A stretch of DNA of 7,356 bases from Thermomicrobiales bacterium. Its GTDB lineage: Bacteria; Chloroflexota; Limnocylindria; Limnocylindrales; CSP1-4. Positions 6,006 to 7,356 of this stretch are shown in pieces. The stretch covers positions 1-7,356 of the forward strand of contig SPCO01000067.1 in assembly GCA_004525275.1 (NCBI GenBank), written 5' to 3'. The notes beneath the pieces are model-generated. The model worked only from the letters and a program-made list of their open reading frames with translations, did no database searches and was not told where the DNA came from. Position 1 is the first letter of the stretch. Every line of letters begins with the position of its first letter. The translations under genes and the position numbers were made by a program.

Positions 6006-7129
6006 GCGTCCCCCGTCTCGGGCACGTCGGGGGCAGCCGGCAGATCCCACAGGCCCGGGGATCCAGGATCCGACCCGCGTGGCGGCGGGATCTCATATCC
6101 GAGACCGGACAGGTGAGCGCGCGCCAGGTCGGTCGCGATCCGACCCTGCGGCGTCCGATCGATGAAGGCCAATCGAAGGAGGAACGGTTCGTACACGTCC
6201 TCGATCGTCTCGACTTCCTCTGACAGGACGGCAGCCAGGGCCGCCACACCGACCGGCCCGGAGGCGAATTTCTGGACGATGGCCGCCAGGAGCTTGCGGT
6301 CCGTCGAGTCGAGGCCCTCGTCATCGATCTCCATGGCTCGCATCGCGGCCGTCGCCGTCGCCTCGTCGACATTCCCATCGCCGTGGACCTGAGCGTGATC
6401 GCGGACGCGTTTGAGCAGCCGGTTGACGATTCGCGGAGTGCCACGGCCACGGCGCGCGATCGCATTCGTGGCCGCCGCTTCGATCGAGACGCCCAGGATC
6501 GTGGCCGAACGATCGACGATCGCCGCCAGTTCCGGCTCCGTATAGAAGTCGAGTCGATAGGTCGCCCCGAAGCGGTCGCGGAGCGGGCTGCTGATCCGGC
6601 CCGCGCGGGTCGTTGCCCCAACGAGGGTGAACGGCTTGAGGTTGAGCCGGAGCGAGCGTGCCGAAGGCCCCTTGCCGATCATCACGTCAAGGGCGTAATC
6701 CTCCATGGCCGGATAGAGGATCTCTTCGACCGCCCGGTTCAGACGATGGATCTCGTCAATGAACAGGACGTCGCGCTCCTCGAGCGACGTGAGGATGGCT
6801 GCCAGATCGCCGGCCCGCTCGATCGCGGGGCCGGAGGCGTACTTGACGTTTACCCCGAGCTCGCGAGCGATGATCGTGGCCAGGGTCGTCTTGCCCAGGC
6901 CGGGCGGGCCGTACAGAAGGACGTGATCGGCGGCTTCTCCCCGCCCCCGGGCCGCAGCGAGCAGGACCGACAGGTTGGCCTTCACCTCGCGCTGGCCGAT
7001 GTACTCGTCCAGTGTGCGCGGTCGCAGGGTGCCTTCGACCACGAGGTCCGCCTCGTCCTCGAGATCCGCCGAGAGGATGCGTGACAGGTCGTCGGCCATC
7101 GCAGCGAAGTCTACCATGGCCTGGTCCAT
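6002..7129 (-). CDS. ruvB: Holliday junction branch migration ATPase RuvB
   Basis: Hexameric AAA+ motor that, with RuvA, drives branch migration of Holliday junctions. From the outermost ATG (7129) the protein has 375 residues. Walker A GPPGLGKT is at 74-81, Walker B LFIDEIHR at 122-129, sensor 1 GATTRAG at 171-177, arginine finger R184 in RDRFG, sensor 2 R233 in GTPRIVNRLL, and a C-terminal winged-helix domain ends with RTPQGR at 325-330. The last ~28 residues after GYEIPPP are proline-rich and dispensable-looking. Starts at 7117 and 7099 are equally possible: none has a clear ribosome site, and a likely -10 just before 7129 would put the RNA start near 7122, which favours 7117 as a near-leaderless start. 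ruvA and ruvC are not adjacent; a divergent regulator lies upstream. Confidence 0.97.
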   Translation of the reverse strand: MDQAMVDFAAMADDLSRILSADLEDEADLVVEGTLRPRTLDEYIGQREVKANLSVLLAAARGRGEAADHVLLYGPPGLGKTTLATIIARELGVNVKYASGPAIERAGDLAAILTSLEERDVLFIDEIHRLNRAVEEILYPAMEDYALDVMIGKGPSARSLRLNLKPFTLVGATTRAGRISSPLRDRFGATYRLDFYTEPELAAIVDRSATILGVSIEAAATNAIARRGRGTPRIVNRLLKRVRDHAQVHGDGNVDEATATAAMRAMEIDDEGLDSTDRKLLAAIVQKFASGPVGVAALAAVLSEEVETIEDVYEPFLLRLAFIDRTPQGRIATDLARAHLSGLGYEIPPPRGSDPGSPGLWDLPAAPDVPETGDA

Positions 7130-7144
7130 ATCGTACAGATGTTC
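7130..7144 (-). promoter_or_regulatory. ruvB -10 element overlapped by a LexA-box-like sequence
   Basis: TACGAT (7135-7130, minus strand) fits a -10 element for ruvB; no convincing -35 is seen. Overlapping it, plus-strand 7133-7144 reads GTAC-AGAT-GTTC, one mismatch from the GAAC-N4-GTTC box bound by Gram-positive type LexA. In the longer consensus CGAACRNRYGTTYC, 12 of 14 positions agree (7132-7145). ruvB is SOS-controlled in many bacteria, so the position is sensible, but a single near-match may be chance. Confidence 0.4.
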
Positions 7145-7198
7145 TACACGCCCGCCGACATACTGCGAACCCCCACCATGGGAGCAGGGATTCGTGGC

Positions 7199-7204
7199 TA
7201 CCGT
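7199..7204 (+). promoter_or_regulatory. Possible -10 element for a leaderless Rrf2-family transcript
   Basis: TACCGT fits TANNNT and ends seven bases before the GTG at 7212, so transcription could begin at the start codon itself. No ribosome site precedes that GTG, which supports a leaderless message. The -35 is not recognisable. Confidence 0.3.
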
Positions 7205-7211
7205 GGTTTGA

Positions 7212-7356
7212 GTGCGCCTCTCCCGGCGATCCGAGTACGGCTTGCGCGCTCTGATCGACCTCGTTCGACACCGAGGACGAGGGACCGATCGCGCTGGGCG
7301 CCCTGGCCACCCGTAATCAGCTGCCCGGCAAATTCCTCGAGCGGGTCATGACCACC
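7212..7356 (+). pseudogene. Rrf2-family transcription regulator, 5' part, with apparent +1 frameshift (continues beyond window)
   Basis: Rrf2 proteins (IscR, NsrR, CymR and kin) are winged-helix regulators, often sensing iron-sulfur, nitric oxide or sulfur state. From GTG at 7212, directly after an in-frame TGA, the frame reads RLSRRSEYGLRALIDLVRHRG, the typical first helix of the family. It then runs out of homology and stops at TAA 7314-7316. The family sequence resumes one frame over: GPIALGALATRNQLPGKFLE and RVMTT to the window edge. Removing one base between about 7266 and 7283 joins them; either C7278 (HRGEGPIAL) or one G of 7281-7283 (HRGRGPIAL) gives a normal protein. The G-run makes a sequencing or assembly error quite possible; a true pseudogene or programmed shift cannot be excluded. 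The cysteine cluster region is outside the window. Confidence 0.75.

Overview
This is a high-GC bacterial window in which almost all coding is on the minus strand. The gene set and its order (ruvB-tgt, a small lysine-rich protein, recA-recX-rny) and the style of the proteins suggest Chloroflexota, perhaps one of the uncultured soil or freshwater lineages. That assignment is inference from general family knowledge, not a database match.

Layout, in the direction of minus-strand transcription (right to left): ruvB (Holliday-junction helicase) overlaps tgt (queuosine tRNA-guanine transglycosylase) by four bases. Next comes a previously overlooked 54-residue lysine-rich protein of unknown function (4623-4787). 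Then recA is followed after six bases by recX, which has no ATG, GTG or TTG start in the expected region. rny (RNase Y) has its own promoter and a leader of roughly 170 bases. Last is a membrane-anchored PAS-repeat protein, from 871 to beyond the left edge, whose first ~75 residues resemble the small nitrate/nitrite transporter NrtS. At the far right, on the plus strand and divergent from ruvB, lies the start of an Rrf2-family regulator whose reading frame is broken by one extra base.

How the genes fit together: RecA, RecX and RuvB form a recombination and DNA-repair set. RecX tunes RecA filaments, and RuvB drives branch migration after strand exchange. A near-match to the Gram-positive type LexA box overlaps the likely ruvB promoter; no equivalent was found before recA. 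RNase Y is commonly encoded near recA. Tgt appears to travel with ruvB through translational coupling.

The most interesting parts are the NrtS-like/PAS fusion, the small gene ahead of recA, the CTG start of recX, the structured leaders of recA and rny, and the frameshift in the Rrf2 gene. No transposons, CRISPR arrays, tRNA or rRNA genes were seen. No gene-free stretch exceeds 300 bases; the longest gaps are 872-1092 and 2623-2873, each described under its promoter features.
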